Assembly: GCF_000252955.1 (NCBI RefSeq)
Contig: NC_014228.1
Span: 4,124,701 to 4,188,700, forward strand
Source of the DNA: Xenorhabdus nematophila ATCC 19061
Lineage (GTDB): Bacteria; Pseudomonadota; Gammaproteobacteria; Enterobacterales; Enterobacteriaceae
DNA: 64,000 bases
Direction: 5' to 3'
A program made the position numbers and the translations under genes. How positions within the stretch are numbered: position 1 is the first letter of the stretch; each line of letters opens with the position of its first letter. The notes under the pieces were generated by a model. It was not told the DNA's origin and did no database searches. It saw nothing but the letters and a program-made list of their open reading frames with translations. Positions 44,866 to 56,258 of this stretch are shown here, piece by piece.

Positions 44866-45863
44866 TATCGTGGCTCCTGATGATGTTTTACGGGTTCTAA
44901 ATAAGGGATTAACCATTCAGGAATGCGCTTTTCCAGCCACATTTGTGGTTTTTTCAAGGAACCGCTGACAAAACCGACATGACCACCATATTGAGTGAGC
45001 TGATACTGAATATTCGGCGGCAAATGAGTGAGGTCAGGGATCACGCCGGGTGCCATAAAGGGATCATCTTTAGCGTGGATAATTAACAAGGGTGTCGTGA
45101 TATCCGGCAAACGCGGCAGTGCGCTGCATTGCTGATAATAGTCATCTGCATCTTTAAAGCCGTGGAGCTTGGCAGTAATCGCATCGTCAAAATCACGCAA
45201 TTTTTTTATTGAATGAAGCTGGCTGAGGCTTAATGGTAGCGAATGGGGATAACGCAGTAACTTACGTATAGCATTATTTTTCAGTTTATTGAGCAGATAG
45301 TGCTGATAAATCCGGGAAAATCCTTGTTCTATCCGTCTGGAGCAAACGTCCAGCATAAACGGAGCAGAAACAATGACAGCGGCATCGATTTGAGCATGAT
45401 CCCGTTCTTCAGCCAGATAGCAAGCCAGCATATTGCCACCCAGTGAATAACCCACCGCCGCAGTCGGCGCATCACCATAAGTGACTTTTAACCAGTTCAG
45501 GAAATAGCGTGCATCGCTGGTTTCCCCTGAGTGGTAAATACGTTGTTGGCGGTTAGGTTCACCACTGCATCCGCGAAAATGCATCACAACGCCGAGCCAG
45601 CCTTTTTCCCGACATGCGTTGATAAGGCCGTGGGCATAGGGGCTATTGAATCCGCCTTCCAGGCCATGAAAAAGAACCAATCGTGGTTTATGGGACGCGG
45701 TTTCAGGATCTTCACTCCATGCCAAATCGACAAAATCATCATCGGGCAGGGTAAGCCGCTGCCAATGGGGTTGCAGTTTGGGGTGACGTCGGAGCAGACG
45801 GGGCAAAAGTGTTTGTAAATGGGGATTACTCGCCCCACTTAAGGGATAAAAATTTTCACTCAT
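44865..45863 (-). CDS. yheT: Alpha/beta hydrolase YheT
   Basis: A 332-residue hydrolase of the AB_hydrolase-4 family. [14 protein letters not shown] (oxyanion region), the nucleophile elbow GYSLGGNML (Ser), the acid in HAKDDPFM and the catalytic His in [10 protein letters not shown] are visible. The physiological substrate is unknown. It starts yheT-yheU-prkB; upstream is a divergent exporter gene, whereas E. coli has yheS here. Confidence 0.93.
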   Translation of the reverse strand: MSENFYPLSGASNPHLQTLLPRLLRRHPKLQPHWQRLTLPDDDFVDLAWSEDPETASHKPRLVLFHGLEGGFNSPYAHGLINACREKGWLGVVMHFRGCSGEPNRQQRIYHSGETSDARYFLNWLKVTYGDAPTAAVGYSLGGNMLACYLAEERDHAQIDAAVIVSAPFMLDVCSRRIEQGFSRIYQHYLLNKLKNNAIRKLLRYPHSLPLSLSQLHSIKKLRDFDDAITAKLHGFKDADDYYQQCSALPRLPDITTPLLIIHAKDDPFMAPGVIPDLTHLPPNIQYQLTQYGGHVGFVSGSLKKPQMWLEKRIPEWLIPYLEPVKHHQEPR

Positions 45864-45963
45864 AATGAATTGATTTCATGCTTGGTTATCTTGTGTGTGG
45901 AATAACATACTGCTATTTTTCTCGAAAGGAAATGTTGACCATTTGGGTGAGGGGAGTCTACCC

Positions 45964-46569
45964 ATGACTGTAAGTCTGATATTCTCGCTGAGTACATTTA
46001 TGTTTATTTCTGCTGTTACTCCGGGTCCAAATAATTTGCTGTTGACATCGTCGGGCGCTAATTTTGGTATCCACCGTTCTATACCGCTTGGTTTGGGTAT
46101 CGTTTTAGGCATACAGACCATTTTATTGTTGTCCGCCTTTGGTGTTGCCGCATTGCTGTTGATCTATCCTGCAATGCACACGGGGTTGAGAATACTGGGT
46201 AGCGTGTATTTATTGTGGTTGGCCTGGAAAACGGCAACGACCCATTATAAGCAACTGAATACAGGCCAGTCGGCAGGAAAGCCAATGAAAATTCATCAAG
46301 GCTGGTTATTGCAGTTCCTGAACCCAAAAGCCTGGTTGATGGGATTGGGCGCAGTCAGTAGTTACAGCTTGCCGGGGGCATTGTATAACCAGTCAGTGCT
46401 AGCCATTAGCGTTGTGATGTTAATCTCCAGTGTCATCGCGGGTGCAATCTGGCTCATTCTCGGTTCACTGATTGGCCGTCTGTTAAGAAATCGTCACGCC
46501 TGGTTCATCTTTAATATTTCAATGGGGATTCTGACCGCGGCTTGCGTCCCGTTAATCTGGGTTGGGTAA
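45964..46569 (+). CDS. LysE/RhtB-family amino-acid exporter
   Basis: A 201-residue inner-membrane protein with about six hydrophobic segments. The family signature TPGPNNLLLTSSGANFG lies near the N-terminus, and FLNPKAWLMGLGAVSSY in the middle. Such proteins export amino acids or small metabolites; the substrate cannot be told from sequence. ATG at 45964 (TVSLIFSLST follows); an in-frame extension to 45895 lacks membrane-protein character. Convergent with murP. Confidence 0.85.
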   Translation: MTVSLIFSLSTFMFISAVTPGPNNLLLTSSGANFGIHRSIPLGLGIVLGIQTILLLSAFGVAALLLIYPAMHTGLRILGSVYLLWLAWKTATTHYKQLNTGQSAGKPMKIHQGWLLQFLNPKAWLMGLGAVSSYSLPGALYNQSVLAISVVMLISSVIAGAIWLILGSLIGRLLRNRHAWFIFNISMGILTAACVPLIWVG

Positions 46570-46585
46570 ATTTCAGAGACTGAAA

Positions 46586-48052
46586 TCAGTTTAGGTCAAT
46601 ATTTTTGCTGCCAAAGAATAATGTCAGCATAAAACCGGCGATGTAAGCGACGATCAACCCGGCAGCATAGACTGCCATTCCCGTGAAAATACCACTGTTG
46701 GATGTCATCAGAGGCAGGGCGACTATGCCGGCGGGGCCGAAAATACTGTTTAAACCGACGGGCATCCCCAACCAGGCAATCAGGCCGATAAAAAAGCCCC
46801 CCACTGCGCCACCGAGGCAGGCGGTGACAAAGGGTTTTACACGAGGCAGTGTGACACCATAAATCAAAGGTTCCCCTATTCCCAGAAACCCCGGAATGAT
46901 GGCACCTTTGATTTGGGTGCGCAGCAGGGAACCTTTTTGGGATTTCACATATAACGCCAGTGCTGAGCCTACCTGACCTGCTCCACCCATAGCGAGAATA
47001 GGGAATAAGGAATTGAAACCTTGTGCATCCATCAAGGCAATATAGACGGGAATAAAGCCTTGATGCACACCAAACATGACGGCAATTAAGAATAATCCTG
47101 CCAGGATTGCTGTACCGAATGGGTTGCCATTCAAATTGATGAACAGCCATGACATTGCGGTAAATAAATAACTTCCGATGGGCATAATGATGACAAAAGC
47201 AACGGCGCCCATGATAATCAGGGTCATTGCAGAAGTCAGAATCATATCGAGGTCAGATGGCATGATTTTGCGGATCTGCTTTTCCACCCATGCACCGAGA
47301 ATACAGGCAATCAGTACACCGATGATATTGCCTTTAGGATCAATGGCGAACCCAAAGAAATTATTGATCCCAGAATAGAACCCACTGGTCGCTTCTGAGT
47401 TATAACCGAGCACGAACAAAGACGCGATAATGGCACCATTAACACCTGATCCACCGAATGCCTTTTGTGCATTGTAGCCAATCAGGATACTCAGAAAACT
47501 GAACATGCCTTTGCTGAAGATTTTCATATAGCCGATCATCTCCACCAGAAGCGCGTTGGGATGTGCGACATCTTTGATAAAAATCTGCTCCAGCAGGGTG
47601 GCAAACCCCAATAACAGGCCGACAGCAATAAATCCGGGGATGAGGGGCGTGAATATGGTGGCAAATTTAGCCAGAAATTTATGGATTGAACGGGTTTGTT
47701 TTTCTTTGAGATGTTTTTTGTTTGAGGCAGCGATCTCTTTTAGATTTTCAGCAGGGTGCTCAGTCAGTTGAGGCTCTGGTTGATTGGGAAGATGCGATTC
47801 ACTGAGCAGTGTATTCATGATATCTGCCGCTGTTTGCGCTTTACCGGGGCCAAGGACAATCTGGAGCTGGTCATCACTTTCTATGACGCCTAAAACCCCT
47901 GCAATTTTCTGCAATCTGATTTTATTGACCCGTGAATCATTACGCAGCGTCAGCCGCAGTCGGGTCATGCAATGACCACTGTGCGCAACATTATTGGCCC
48001 CACCAATGGCGTTGAGTATGTCGAGCAGCATTTCCTGACTGATTTTAGCCAT
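46586..48052 (-). CDS. murP: PTS N-acetylmuramic acid transporter subunit IIBC
   Basis: Imports MurNAc with phosphorylation to MurNAc-6-P. The 488 residues (E. coli 474) contain an N-terminal EIIB domain with the phospho-Cys in [15 protein letters not shown], an acidic linker and an EIIC domain with about ten membrane segments and the [14 protein letters not shown] motif. I start at the ATG at 48052, preceded by AAAGGGG. The 62 residues upstream in frame overlap murQ. It follows murQ by 26 bases. No EIIA domain; the family uses EIIA(Glc). Confidence 0.94.
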   Translation of the reverse strand: MAKISQEMLLDILNAIGGANNVAHSGHCMTRLRLTLRNDSRVNKIRLQKIAGVLGVIESDDQLQIVLGPGKAQTAADIMNTLLSESHLPNQPEPQLTEHPAENLKEIAASNKKHLKEKQTRSIHKFLAKFATIFTPLIPGFIAVGLLLGFATLLEQIFIKDVAHPNALLVEMIGYMKIFSKGMFSFLSILIGYNAQKAFGGSGVNGAIIASLFVLGYNSEATSGFYSGINNFFGFAIDPKGNIIGVLIACILGAWVEKQIRKIMPSDLDMILTSAMTLIIMGAVAFVIIMPIGSYLFTAMSWLFINLNGNPFGTAILAGLFLIAVMFGVHQGFIPVYIALMDAQGFNSLFPILAMGGAGQVGSALALYVKSQKGSLLRTQIKGAIIPGFLGIGEPLIYGVTLPRVKPFVTACLGGAVGGFFIGLIAWLGMPVGLNSIFGPAGIVALPLMTSNSGIFTGMAVYAAGLIVAYIAGFMLTLFFGSKNIDLN

Positions 48053-48078
48053 TTGTGACCCCTTTGAAGAGGTAATGA

Positions 48079-48987
48079 TTATCGGTTTTTTAAGATAGCC
48101 GGCCGAATAAACCCTTGGTGCTTTTCCAGTAACGTTCCGGCTTCTTCGGCACTGATATCCGATAAAATCATCACGATTGCGGTTTTGCAATGACCACCGC
48201 AGGCGTACAGGGCTTTTTCTGCGGTTTCTCTGCTGCACTCAGTGGCGGCCATAACAATATTTTTCTGGCGTTCGATTAATTTAGCATTCGTGGCTGCCAC
48301 ATCAACCATCAAGTTACCATATACCTTGCCAATGCGGATCATGGCACCTGTTGTAATCATATTCAGTACCAGTTTCTGTGCTGTTCCGGCTTTCATGCGG
48401 GAAGAGCCGGTCACCACTTCAGGCCCTACCACGGGCGTAACCGCAATATCTGCCAATTGCGTCATCGGGCTGTCAGGATTACAACTGATACAGGCTACGG
48501 TAGCGCCAACTGATTTCGCGTATTCTATCGTGCCCAGTACATAAGGCGTCCGGCCACTGGCGGCGATCCCCACCAGAATATCCTGTTGATTAAAGTGTAG
48601 TCTCTTAAGATCATCTGTGCCTAATTGCCGATTATCTTCTGCATTTTCGACCGCTTTCAGGATGGCTTGATGTCCGCCGGCAATTAAACCGACCACTTGT
48701 TCTGGTTTTGTGCCATAAGTTGGTGGGCATTCACTGGCATCCAGAATACCTAAACGCCCGGATGTTCCCGCTCCGCTATAGATTAAGCGACCGCCCTGTT
48801 GAAATGCCTCGGCGACTTTATCAACTACGCAGGCAATTTGTGGGAGCACGTTTTCAACCGCGATAGCCACTTTCTTATCTTCGTCATTGATTACTCGCAG
48901 CATATCGAGGGTTGATAATTGATCGATTTCAGAACTGGCGGGGTTGCGACTTTCTGTCACCATATTGCTTAAGTCTATTTTTAGCAT
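48079..48987 (-). CDS. murQ: N-acetylmuramic acid 6-phosphate etherase
   Basis: Cleaves the lactyl ether of MurNAc-6-P to GlcNAc-6-P and lactate in cell-wall recycling. The 302-residue SIS-domain protein has [21 protein letters not shown], containing the catalytic Glu, and [18 protein letters not shown]. It forms a two-gene unit with murP. The usual repressor murR is not adjacent; a damaged LysR-type gene lies 1.2 kb upstream on the other strand. Confidence 0.95.
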   Translation of the reverse strand: MLKIDLSNMVTESRNPASSEIDQLSTLDMLRVINDEDKKVAIAVENVLPQIACVVDKVAEAFQQGGRLIYSGAGTSGRLGILDASECPPTYGTKPEQVVGLIAGGHQAILKAVENAEDNRQLGTDDLKRLHFNQQDILVGIAASGRTPYVLGTIEYAKSVGATVACISCNPDSPMTQLADIAVTPVVGPEVVTGSSRMKAGTAQKLVLNMITTGAMIRIGKVYGNLMVDVAATNAKLIERQKNIVMAATECSRETAEKALYACGGHCKTAIVMILSDISAEEAGTLLEKHQGFIRPAILKNR

Positions 48988-50251
48988 TTTCCGGCTCTCT
49001 TTGATAAGAGGTTGAGAATTTAACTTTCAGTGTCAGGTTATCGTAATGAATATCTGAGATAAAATATATATCAGGAAAGCCAGACTGGCTTATTCATCTC
49101 CACAAACGTCAAATATTTAAACACAACTATAAAAGTTGCAGATAGCCATAATCCATCCGACTTTTTCTTATTTTTTCTGCAATACATGGATGTTGAGTAC
49201 ATTCCGATAAAACTGACAGACATAAATCATATTGTACTGAAAACTCCCCGCTCAGGTCGGAAAAGATCAATAGATGAAAATAGTTTATTACGCGTGGGGA
49301 TAAATCAGGGTAATTGTTTGCCAGTACACATAAAAACCAATAAATAATTCCATAAAATAACCTATCAATACAGAACATTCTGATATAAAAAAGATGCAAA
49401 AATTGGAATAAGGATAGGTGTATTTTATCAACAACGACATACTGCCATATTTACCATTTTCTATGACAGTATTGATGTGATATTTTTGAGATATATATTT
49501 ACTCACTTTATGAAGATATGTGTCACTATTGTTGTATTTAATATGATGCTTTAAATGGAAACATCCCTTATTAACGCGTAATAAGAGTAAATGTCATCAT
49601 GGCTAAAAAAATTAAGTGTGGTTTGGTTATAAATAATGGAATACATGTGAATTATCTGCGGTTTATTTCATTATACGAGTAAGCTAGCCATATATTCTTT
49701 TCTTTATTTTTATCAGTTAGATCATTTATACAATAGTTTCGTAGTATGATATTTTAATTTCTATAGTTTTTGGTGTTGCCTTAAGTAGATTCTCAATAAA
49801 TTAACGTTATCAGTTGATAGCCTGATGTTCATTATTTAATTCTCGATGGTAGTCTCAATTGAATGACAGATAACATAATCATAACCAGATCATCTTCATG
49901 ATGTATATATCTATTTAAAACTTTAGTGAAACAAGTAAATGAGTGAAACTAGTAAAGCGATCATTTAAAAAATGAAGGGGGGTTGAAGGGTATGGATAAC
50001 AAGAGAGCTGCTTGTTTTGCATTGGGAATACGAAGAGGCTTATTAGTTTTCATTGAAATTATTTTGTAATGAAATTAAAACATAATGATAATCAATCTTT
50101 TGCTTATTGCACCCTTATTAACTAACATTTTATTAGTTAACATTCTGGCAGACTGACCTGACAAGACCTTTGGTAAAACACGAAGTTAAAATGCTATCAC
50201 CATGAATCTGTAATGTTTTGTCGTTATTTAACAATCATTGGGCGAAAGAAC
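48988..50251. other. AT-rich intergenic region upstream of murQ
   Basis: About 1.26 kb with the murQP promoter but no secure gene. Two overlapping minus-strand frames at 49127-49399 and 49288-49506 might be halves of one decayed small gene, because the first has a protein-like C-terminus (AEKIRKSRMDYGYLQLL). I found no motif to support it. Confidence 0.4.
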
Positions 50252-51077
50252 ATGGATATACGCAATCTTGAAGCTTTTATCGTTTTGGCTGAAACGCTTA
50301 ATTATCACAAGGCTTCGCAGAGGCTTTATCTCTCTCAGCCGGCTTTATCGAAGAAAATACACGGGTTGGAAGATATTCTTGGCGCTTCACTATTTACAAG
50401 GGGGCCAAATGGAACAAGATTGACAGATTTCGGGCAGAAGACGCTGGAAAATGCCAGAAAATTTTTAACGCATTATGAACACTTTAAAAGTCAGGTTCAT
50501 TTTGATTCAAGAGAAGATATGGTGAGGTATTTATATATCGGTTCTTGTTTTCCTATCCATAATTATTCTCAAATAGAGAAGCAGATTGCGGAGAAAAAGG
50601 GGAATGTTGCATGTTGCTGTTATGCCCTTGGCCTCTATGACACAATTAGAACCGAAAAAGGTGTTTACGGAAAGATTGGTTTATATCTTTAAAAAAAGAA
50701 GTCATTTAATTTATAAGTTTAAAACCGCGTTAAGTAAGTTTGGAAATGGGATTGTTACGACAAATTCAGCAGATAAGAAAGAAGTGGCTGAGTTAACAGA
50801 TTGCCTTAATGTTTTTCCTATTTATACTGGTGACAATATGAATTTGCTATTAAAGACAAATGATATCATGTTGATTATTGAGATGATTACAAAAAATAGT
50901 GCCTATACGTGTGTTCCCCGGCGGATCCTTGGCTCTATTCCTGAGTATTATATGAATTTTTTGGAATTCATTGAAACGGATAAAAAAATTGATCTGGGTG
51001 TTGTGTGGGCAAATTCAATTGATAACCATTTGCTTGATGATGCCGAGAATTTTTCCACCTTGGTTGCCGCGGTGTAA
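50252..51077 (+). pseudogene. LysR-type regulator, frameshifted
   Basis: The first frame encodes a clear LysR N-terminal helix-turn-helix (MDIRNLEAFIVLAETLNYHKA; QPALSKKIHGLED). After about residue 113 the coding sequence switches frame: GMLHVAVMPLASMTQLEPKK ... VPRRILGS ... IDLGVVW continues to 51077 as an effector-binding domain. Removing one base from the AAAAAGGGG run at 50594-50602 would give one 274-residue frame. Single-base slippage (or sequencing error) is likely. Its target is unknown. Confidence 0.8.
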
Positions 51078-51341
51078 TTTTATGGGTAATCGTTTTTAAA
51101 GAGTATCTGTTACTTACTCTCTTGTATGAGTGAGATTAAATATATGCTATGAGTAAGGAATGGAAAATGATAAAGAAATATCTGAGTTATTTTTCAACTA
51201 TAAATAACTTGCCTGCATAAATAAGTTATCATTTTTACAACGAATAATTTAGCTGCTTACAGGCAAGTTTTATTTCTGTCCTGTAAACAGGGAACACATT
51301 GTCAATACTTGAGCAAGTGATGAGAAAAAAGAGTGAGAGTG

Positions 51342-51368
51342 ATCGGGCATTGAATGGCAATGCCCGAT
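51342..51368 (-). terminator. yheS terminator
   Basis: A perfect 11-bp stem ATCGGGCATTG / CAATGCCCGAT with a 5-base loop, about 25 bases after the yheS stop, with a TTTTTT run a few bases beyond on the minus strand. Confidence 0.75.
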
Positions 51369-51393
51369 TTCAAGCCGGAGAATATCCAAAAGA

Positions 51394-53343
51394 TTAAGCG
51401 GCACCTTGACTCGCATTAAATGCTTCTGTCATTTGCTCAAGCTGTTCCTGAATATCTATCCATTCCATCTCGACATCTTCCAGTTTGGATTTTGTCTGTG
51501 TTTGTTTATGTAGGCATTCAGTTAACTCAGTTTTGCGGTCATTTTCGTAAAGTGTATTGTCTGACAACTTTGCTTCCAGGATGGTCAATTCTGAACTCAG
51601 TTTTTCCATCTGTTTTTCAAGGGATGCCAACTGTTTACGTAATGGCTGGGTCTGGTTACGAAATTCAGCCTCACGTCGTTTTTGCTCTTTACGTTCTTGG
51701 GCACTGTAGTTTTGGGTGCTGTTCGCTGGAGTTTCAGTATCCTCTTTCTCCTGACTGTCACGCATTTGTTGGCGCTGCAATTCCGTCAGCCATTGTTGGT
51801 AATCTTCTAAATCACCGTTGAAAGGTTCTACTTTGCCATCATGCACCAGATAAAGTTCATCCGTGGTGGAGCGCAGTAAGTGTCTGTCATGCGATACCAC
51901 AACCAGAGCACCTTCAAAATCAATAAGTGCTTCAGTTAATGCTTGTCGCATGTCGAGATCAAGGTGGTTGGTCGGTTCATCAAGCAACAGAAGATTCGGA
52001 CGCTGCCAGACAATCAGGGACAATACCAGCCGGGCTTTTTCGCCGCCGGAAAAACGCCCGCTCGGATCGGTTACTTGATCACCTTTAAAACCAAATCCTC
52101 CCAGATAATCCCGGAGCTGTTGTTCCGCTTCCTGTGGGGCTATACGGGCTAAATGCTGCAACGGGGATTCATCTGCCCGCAGGTATTCTAACTGGTGCTG
52201 TGCAAAGTACCCCAGTTTGATGCCTTTTGATAAAGCGATTTCCCCTAGCTGTGGCGCAAGCTCCCCTGCCAGCAGTTTGATCAACGTGGATTTGCCGGCA
52301 CCATTGCGGCCTAATAATCCTATGCGCGAACCCGGGACTAGGTTTAATTTGATCGAATCCAGTACGGTTTTGTCACCATAGCCAGCACTGATTTTTTCCA
52401 TGTTCAAGAGTGGATTGGGCAGGTTATCCGGCCGGCGGAAACTGAAATGAAAAGGATTATCGACATGGGCCGGAGCGATAAGCTCCATGCGTTCCAGCAT
52501 TTTGATGCGGCTTTGTGCTTGTTTTGCTTTGGAGGCTTTGGCACGAAAGCGATCGATATAGCTTTGCAAATGCGCGACTTTTTCTTGTTGGCTTTGATAT
52601 AGCGCTTGTTGTTGGGCTAGCTTGGCAGCACGCTGCCGTTCGAAAGAGGAGTAGTTACCTGTGTATTCGTATAGTTCCTGCTGTTCAATGTGCAGTACTT
52701 TATCAATGATGGGATCGAGGAAATCCCGATCGTGGGAAATGAGGATCAAAGTGCCGGTATAGCTTTTCAGCCATTTTTCGAGCCAGATAACGGCATCCAG
52801 ATCAAGGTGGTTGGTCGGTTCATCAAGTAGCAGTAAGTCGGAGCGACAAATCAGCGCTTGTGCCAGATTGAGGCGCATACGCCAACCCCCCGAAAATGAG
52901 CTGACTGGTTGTTCCAATTGAGTTTGGGAGAATCCCAAACCATGCAGCAGACTGGACGCTCTGGAGCGAATTGTCCATGCTTGGATCGTGTCAAGTAAGC
53001 CGTGAAGATGGGCGATAGCGTGGCCGTCATTTTGTTCGTTAGCGATTTTTAGCTTCTGTTCCAGTTGCCGGAATTCACGATCGCCGTCAATGACATATTC
53101 CAGAGCGGATGTTTCCAGAGCCGGCGTTTCCTGATTCACCCAGGCAAGTGCCCAGTTGTTGGGAAATGTGATGGAACCGCTCTCTGCCTGAAGTTCATCT
53201 TTCAGTAATGCCAATAAGGTCGATTTACCACAGCCATTCTTGCCAACTAATCCTACTTTTTGGCCGGGATTGATGGTTGCGTTAGCATTGTCCAGCAGGA
53301 CGCGAATGCCACGGCGGATTTGCAGTGAAGAGAAAACAATCAT
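51394..53343 (-). CDS. yheS: ABC-F family ATPase YheS
   Basis: Soluble twin-ABC protein of the ABC-F class, which acts on stalled ribosomes. The 649 residues show Walker A (GKNGCGKST and GRNGAGKST), signatures (SSFSGGWRMRL and GRFSGGEKARL) and Walker B (LLLLDEPTNHLDLD) in both halves, a Lys/Gln-rich linker between them and a C-terminal coiled coil (about 540-640). The gene lies upstream of, and divergent from, kefG-kefB as in E. coli. Confidence 0.95.
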   Translation of the reverse strand: MIVFSSLQIRRGIRVLLDNANATINPGQKVGLVGKNGCGKSTLLALLKDELQAESGSITFPNNWALAWVNQETPALETSALEYVIDGDREFRQLEQKLKIANEQNDGHAIAHLHGLLDTIQAWTIRSRASSLLHGLGFSQTQLEQPVSSFSGGWRMRLNLAQALICRSDLLLLDEPTNHLDLDAVIWLEKWLKSYTGTLILISHDRDFLDPIIDKVLHIEQQELYEYTGNYSSFERQRAAKLAQQQALYQSQQEKVAHLQSYIDRFRAKASKAKQAQSRIKMLERMELIAPAHVDNPFHFSFRRPDNLPNPLLNMEKISAGYGDKTVLDSIKLNLVPGSRIGLLGRNGAGKSTLIKLLAGELAPQLGEIALSKGIKLGYFAQHQLEYLRADESPLQHLARIAPQEAEQQLRDYLGGFGFKGDQVTDPSGRFSGGEKARLVLSLIVWQRPNLLLLDEPTNHLDLDMRQALTEALIDFEGALVVVSHDRHLLRSTTDELYLVHDGKVEPFNGDLEDYQQWLTELQRQQMRDSQEKEDTETPANSTQNYSAQERKEQKRREAEFRNQTQPLRKQLASLEKQMEKLSSELTILEAKLSDNTLYENDRKTELTECLHKQTQTKSKLEDVEMEWIDIQEQLEQMTEAFNASQGAA

Positions 53344-53481
53344 AGATGTCGTCTGTATAAAATGTGTTAAGTTAAGTAAATAGGTTAATATGAAATCGAT
53401 TGGGTATATTTCTATTCAGTTTGATAGCTTGTCGTGCATGGTAGCGGAAAATAGGTGTCCTGACACGTTTTAGGGGGATTG

Positions 53482-54045
53482 ATGTTATTATTACCTCACG
53501 AATTGCCGCCTAAAGTGTTGCTGCTCTATATCCATCCCGAACCTTTAAATTCAGTTGCCAATAAAGTGTTATTGCAGCCAGTGCAGGAATTGGAACATGT
53601 GACGATCCATGATCTTTATGGTTGTTATCCCGATTTCTTTATTGATGTCCCTTTCGAACAGCAGTTGCTGCGTGAACATAAAGTCATTGTTTTTCAACAT
53701 CCTTTGTATACTTATAGTTGTCCTGCTTTATTGAAAGAGTGGATGGATCGTGTATTGAGCCGTGATTTTGTCAATGGCTCAGAGCAGGCATTGAAAGAAA
53801 AATACTGGCGTTCAGTCATCACGACGGGGGAGCCAGAGGGAGCTTATCGAAGAGGTGGATATAATCGTTATCCGATGGAAGAAATTCTTCGTCCTTTCGA
53901 ATTGACGGCATTAATGTGTCAGATGCATTGGTTATCGCCAATGATCATTTATTGGGCCAGACGGCAAAAGTCAGAAGTCCTCGAAAGTCACGCGAAAGCT
54001 TATCGGGACTGGCTGAAAGCGCCGTTGTCCTTGGGAGGATTATGA
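53482..54045 (+). CDS. kefG: Glutathione-regulated K+ efflux ancillary protein KefG
   Basis: Flavodoxin-fold quinone-oxidoreductase-like protein needed for full KefB activity. The 187 residues keep [19 protein letters not shown], the FMN-site region [22 protein letters not shown] and [13 protein letters not shown] at 53482; an adjacent in-frame TTG at 53479 is possible. It overlaps the kefB start region, so the pair is translationally coupled. Confidence 0.95.
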   Translation: MLLLPHELPPKVLLLYIHPEPLNSVANKVLLQPVQELEHVTIHDLYGCYPDFFIDVPFEQQLLREHKVIVFQHPLYTYSCPALLKEWMDRVLSRDFVNGSEQALKEKYWRSVITTGEPEGAYRRGGYNRYPMEEILRPFELTALMCQMHWLSPMIIYWARRQKSEVLESHAKAYRDWLKAPLSLGGL

Positions 54046-54047
54046 TC

Positions 54048-55853
54048 ATGGAGACTTCAGCGCTGTTAAGCGCCGGCACACTGTTCTTGTTTGCTGCTGT
54101 TGTGGCTGTTCCTCTTGCCCAGAAATTCAGGATTGGGGCTGTACTCGGTTATCTTATTGCAGGAATTGCACTTGGTCAGTGGGGGATAGGGTTTATCAAA
54201 GATGTTGATGAAATCCTGCATTTCTCTGAGCTGGGGGTTGTTTTCCTGATGTTTATCATCGGGCTGGAATTGAATCCAGCAAAACTCTGGCAACTCAGAC
54301 ATTTTATCTTCGGTGCAGGTATGACACAGGTGGTCGTGACTGCATTAGTGCTGTTTTTATTCCTTTATTTAACGAATTTTTCATGGCAGGCCGCCGTTAT
54401 TGGTGGAATCGGGCTGGCAATGTCATCTACCGCGATGGCACTGCAACTGATGAAAGAAAACGGGATGACAAGCAATGAAGGGGGACAGCTTGGTTTTTCT
54501 ATTCTGCTGTTTCAGGATATGGCCGTCATTCCTGCTTTGGCTGCGATCCCATTTTTGGCAGGTGGAACGGGATCGAGTGATTGGTATCGTATCGGGCTGA
54601 AAATTGCTGCTTTTGCCGGCATGTTGCTGGGAGGGCGATACCTGCTGCGCCCCCTGTTTCGGTTGGTGGTGAAATCTGGCGTCAGAGAGGTATTTATAGC
54701 GGCTTCGCTGTTAGTTGTTCTGGGCGCTGCCATTTTTATGGAGAAGCTGGGTTTTTCAATGGCACTCGGAACCTTCATTGCCGGGGTTTTGCTGGCGGAC
54801 AGTGAATATCGCCATGAATTAGAGATCGCGATTGAACCATTCAAGGGATTATTACTGGGATTATTTTTTATTTCTGTTGGCATGTCTCTGAATATGGGCG
54901 TATTGCTGACTCACTGGTTGAGTGTTTTGGTGAGCGTTTTGGGGCTGCTGCTGATAAAAGGCGGCATACTTTATGCTATTGGCAGGATCTCTGGTTTACG
55001 GAAAGCATCATGCTTGCAGTTTTCCGGCGTATTGAGTCAGGGCGGTGAATTTGGATTTGTTTTGTTTTCTGCTGCGTTTGGGCAGGGGGTATTAGAACAA
55101 GCGCAGATGTCACTTTTGTTGGTCGTAGTGACCTTATCGATGATGACAACACCTCTGATGATGCAGTTAATAGAAAGTCGGTTAGCACATCAATACAACA
55201 CACAAGAAGAGCATGAAGAGAAACCCTTTGTGGAGGACAATCAGCCGCAAGTCATTTTGGTTGGATTTGGTCGTTTTGGGCAAGTGATTGGCCGCTTGCT
55301 GATGGCGAATAAGATCCGTATTACGGTATTGGAACGTGATGTGAGTGCGATCAGTACTCTGCGCCGTTATGGCTATAAAGTGTACTATGGCGATGCGCGT
55401 GAACTGGAATTGTTACGCTCTGCCGGGGCATCGAAAGCCAAGGCGATAGTTATTACCAGTGATGCCCCAGAGGATACGATGGCGATCGTGCATTTGTGCC
55501 AGAAACATTTCCCTCACCTAAATATTCTTGCCCGGGCAAGGGGGCGTCTGGAAGCCCACGAGCTATTGCAGAAAGGGATACGAGATTTTAATCGAGAAAC
55601 ATTTTCCAGTGCGCTGGATTTAGGGCGTAAGGTATTAGTCAGGTTAGGTATGCACCCACACCAGGCGCATCGCGCGCAGCAACACTTCCGGCGATTGGAT
55701 ATGCGGATGTTGCGTGAACTTATGCCTGAGCTGCATGGTGATGTGGCACAGATATCCCGTGTAAAAGAAGCTCGCCGGGAATTGGAAGAACTGTTTGAAC
55801 GGGAAATGATTAATGAGCGTCGCCAACCGGAAGGATGGGATGAATATGAATAA
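54048..55853 (+). CDS. kefB: Glutathione-regulated K+/H+ antiporter KefB
   Basis: CPA2 antiporter that acidifies the cytoplasm when glutathione adducts form, protecting against electrophiles. With the ATG at 54048 it has 601 residues, equal to E. coli KefB; ATG 54042 is an alternative two codons longer. About 12 membrane segments include [19 protein letters not shown] and the regulatory loop. An RCK/TrkA-N domain ([17 protein letters not shown]) follows and then a charged C-terminal tail. Confidence 0.96.
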   Translation: METSALLSAGTLFLFAAVVAVPLAQKFRIGAVLGYLIAGIALGQWGIGFIKDVDEILHFSELGVVFLMFIIGLELNPAKLWQLRHFIFGAGMTQVVVTALVLFLFLYLTNFSWQAAVIGGIGLAMSSTAMALQLMKENGMTSNEGGQLGFSILLFQDMAVIPALAAIPFLAGGTGSSDWYRIGLKIAAFAGMLLGGRYLLRPLFRLVVKSGVREVFIAASLLVVLGAAIFMEKLGFSMALGTFIAGVLLADSEYRHELEIAIEPFKGLLLGLFFISVGMSLNMGVLLTHWLSVLVSVLGLLLIKGGILYAIGRISGLRKASCLQFSGVLSQGGEFGFVLFSAAFGQGVLEQAQMSLLLVVVTLSMMTTPLMMQLIESRLAHQYNTQEEHEEKPFVEDNQPQVILVGFGRFGQVIGRLLMANKIRITVLERDVSAISTLRRYGYKVYYGDARELELLRSAGASKAKAIVITSDAPEDTMAIVHLCQKHFPHLNILARARGRLEAHELLQKGIRDFNRETFSSALDLGRKVLVRLGMHPHQAHRAQQHFRRLDMRMLRELMPELHGDVAQISRVKEARRELEELFEREMINERRQPEGWDEYE

Positions 55854-55867
55854 TGTTGGGGTGAATT

Positions 55868-56071
55868 ATGTCAGTCAGTCGTAAACGTTTTATTGCGGGA
55901 GCGGTGTGTCCGAAATGTCAGTCACAGGATACGCTGGCGATGTGGCAGGAAAATAAGGTTGATATCGTGGAATGTGTCCATTGTGGCCATATGCAGCGGC
56001 AAACCGATGAAGCTGTCACGTCTCATGTCAGGGAGCAGGAACAGGTTATTGGTATTTTTACACCGCAATAA
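55868..56071 (+). CDS. yheV: Conserved zinc-ribbon protein YheV
   Basis: A 67-residue protein with two Cys pairs (CPKCQSQ and CVHCGH) forming a probable zinc ribbon; function unknown. It sits between kefB and slyD, as in E. coli, 14 bases after the kefB stop. Confidence 0.93.
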   Translation: MSVSRKRFIAGAVCPKCQSQDTLAMWQENKVDIVECVHCGHMQRQTDEAVTSHVREQEQVIGIFTPQ

Positions 56072-56258
56072 ATATCTCCTTATTACTTGCTTTGCGTCAT
56101 TTGAAAGGTGACGGGTATAAACGGATCAGCAATAAATTGTGGATAATTTTTGTCGTTGCTAGGTACAGCTGCGTAGAATTCCGTTACAATCGGCAGCATT
56201 TTTTCAGCTGTAAAATTTTCCCTCACGGGGTTTTTCCTTCGGGTATGTAGGAGTTGTC

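Noticed and set aside
46596..47150. 184-codon minus-strand frame inside murP
   Set aside because: Shadow of the murP EIIC domain in another frame.
49127..49506. Two overlapping minus-strand frames that could be a broken small gene
   Set aside because: No motif, no ribosome-binding site and strongly AT-biased composition; kept only as a note in the intergenic entry.
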